DNA of 22,788 nt, from the NCBI GenBank assembly GCA_024402115.1, contig JAKSJQ010000033.1:1-22788 (forward strand), in the 5' to 3' direction. Made by a program: the position numbers and the translations under genes. Below, one piece after another: positions 22,680-22,788 of this stretch. Every line of letters starts with the position of its first letter. Position 1 is the stretch's first letter. This stretch comes from Bacteroidales bacterium. GTDB taxonomy: Bacteria; Bacteroidota; Bacteroidia; Bacteroidales; UBA932. The notes beneath the pieces are model-generated. The model was not told where the DNA came from and did no database searches. It saw only the letters and a program-made list of their open reading frames with translations.

Positions 22680-22788
22680 AACCTGAAATTCGAATGCCAC
22701 GCCGATGTGGCACCGGCAACCCGAAATTCGCAGGCCACGCCGATGTGGCACCGGCAACCCGAAATTCGCAGGCCACGCCGATGTGGCA
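22680..22788. repeat. 38-bp tandem repeat running off the window
   Basis: Units start at 22680, 22718 and 22756, and the third is cut at the window edge after 33 bases. The first unit differs from the second at three positions near its 5' end, while the second and third are identical as far as seen. Each unit contains an inverted repeat gccac...gtggc. There are no spacers, so it is not a CRISPR array. The unit length is not a multiple of three and no coding frame is convincing. Confidence 0.9.

Noticed and set aside
22680..22788. CRISPR array
   Set aside because: The 38-bp units are directly adjacent without spacers, and no cas genes are present.

Overview
The window looks like a chromosomal segment of an uncultured or gut-type Bacteroidales (phylum Bacteroidota). 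The evidence is a complete FimA/Mfa-type fimbrial operon (DUF3575, DUF3868, Mfa1, Mfa2 and DUF4906-like proteins), many lipoproteins with Bacteroidota-style signal peptides, a DUF5106-thioredoxin protein, and promoter elements of the TAnnTTTG type. Most start codons have A-rich leaders and no Shine-Dalgarno sequence. I cannot name the genus from the sequence.

Layout. (1) 1-1.35 kb: the end of a thiamine operon on the + strand, with a 5'-truncated thiM followed by thiE and a strong terminator. (2) 1.35-1.74 kb: a gene-free stretch rich in hairpins. It carries one arm of a 67-nt inverted repeat whose other arm lies at 3.88-3.95 kb. (3) 1.74-3.78 kb: a two-gene + strand unit, a GT4 glycosyltransferase (probably lipid-directed) and a lipoprotein alpha/beta-hydrolase of the esterase-D type. 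(4) 4.0-16.7 kb: an eight-gene minus-strand operon. In transcription order it encodes a DUF3575 outer-membrane barrel, a DUF3868/OmpA-like/TPR periplasmic protein, the Mfa1-type major fimbrillin, the Mfa2/FimB-type anchor, an accessory fimbrillin, a 1566-residue DUF4906-like tip adhesin, a DUF5106-thioredoxin-fold protein and a META-domain (HslJ-like) lipoprotein. (5) 16.76-17.08 kb: an orphan HipB-like XRE repressor just upstream of the operon, with a striking pair of palindromic operators in front of its own gene. (6) 17.3-18.7 kb: tcdA and a small fimbrillin-like lipoprotein, both minus. (7) 18.87-21.79 kb: a membrane-anchored AraC-type regulator whose gene overlaps that of a membrane histidine kinase, with no receiver domain nearby. 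(8) 21.9-22.4 kb: a lipocalin (Blc) lipoprotein. (9) After 22.4 kb: non-coding DNA with a large hairpin and a 38-bp tandem repeat running off the window.

The main biological story is the pilus operon. Subunits are exported as lipoproteins and probably trimmed by a trypsin-like protease at a shared T-K/R-A site. They would then polymerise by strand exchange, be anchored by the Mfa2 homologue and be capped by a very large putative lectin-like tip. An intergenic hairpin after the major subunit gene could set the stoichiometry. The XRE protein and the AraC/kinase pair are plausible regulators, but this is inference.

The most unusual sequence-level signal is a recurrent palindrome, GGTACCATGGTACC or its half. 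It occurs at eight loci outside the fimbrial operon and two near the operon's distal end or outside its core, in different reading frames, and in none of the fimbrial structural genes. Exact positions are given in the features and findings.
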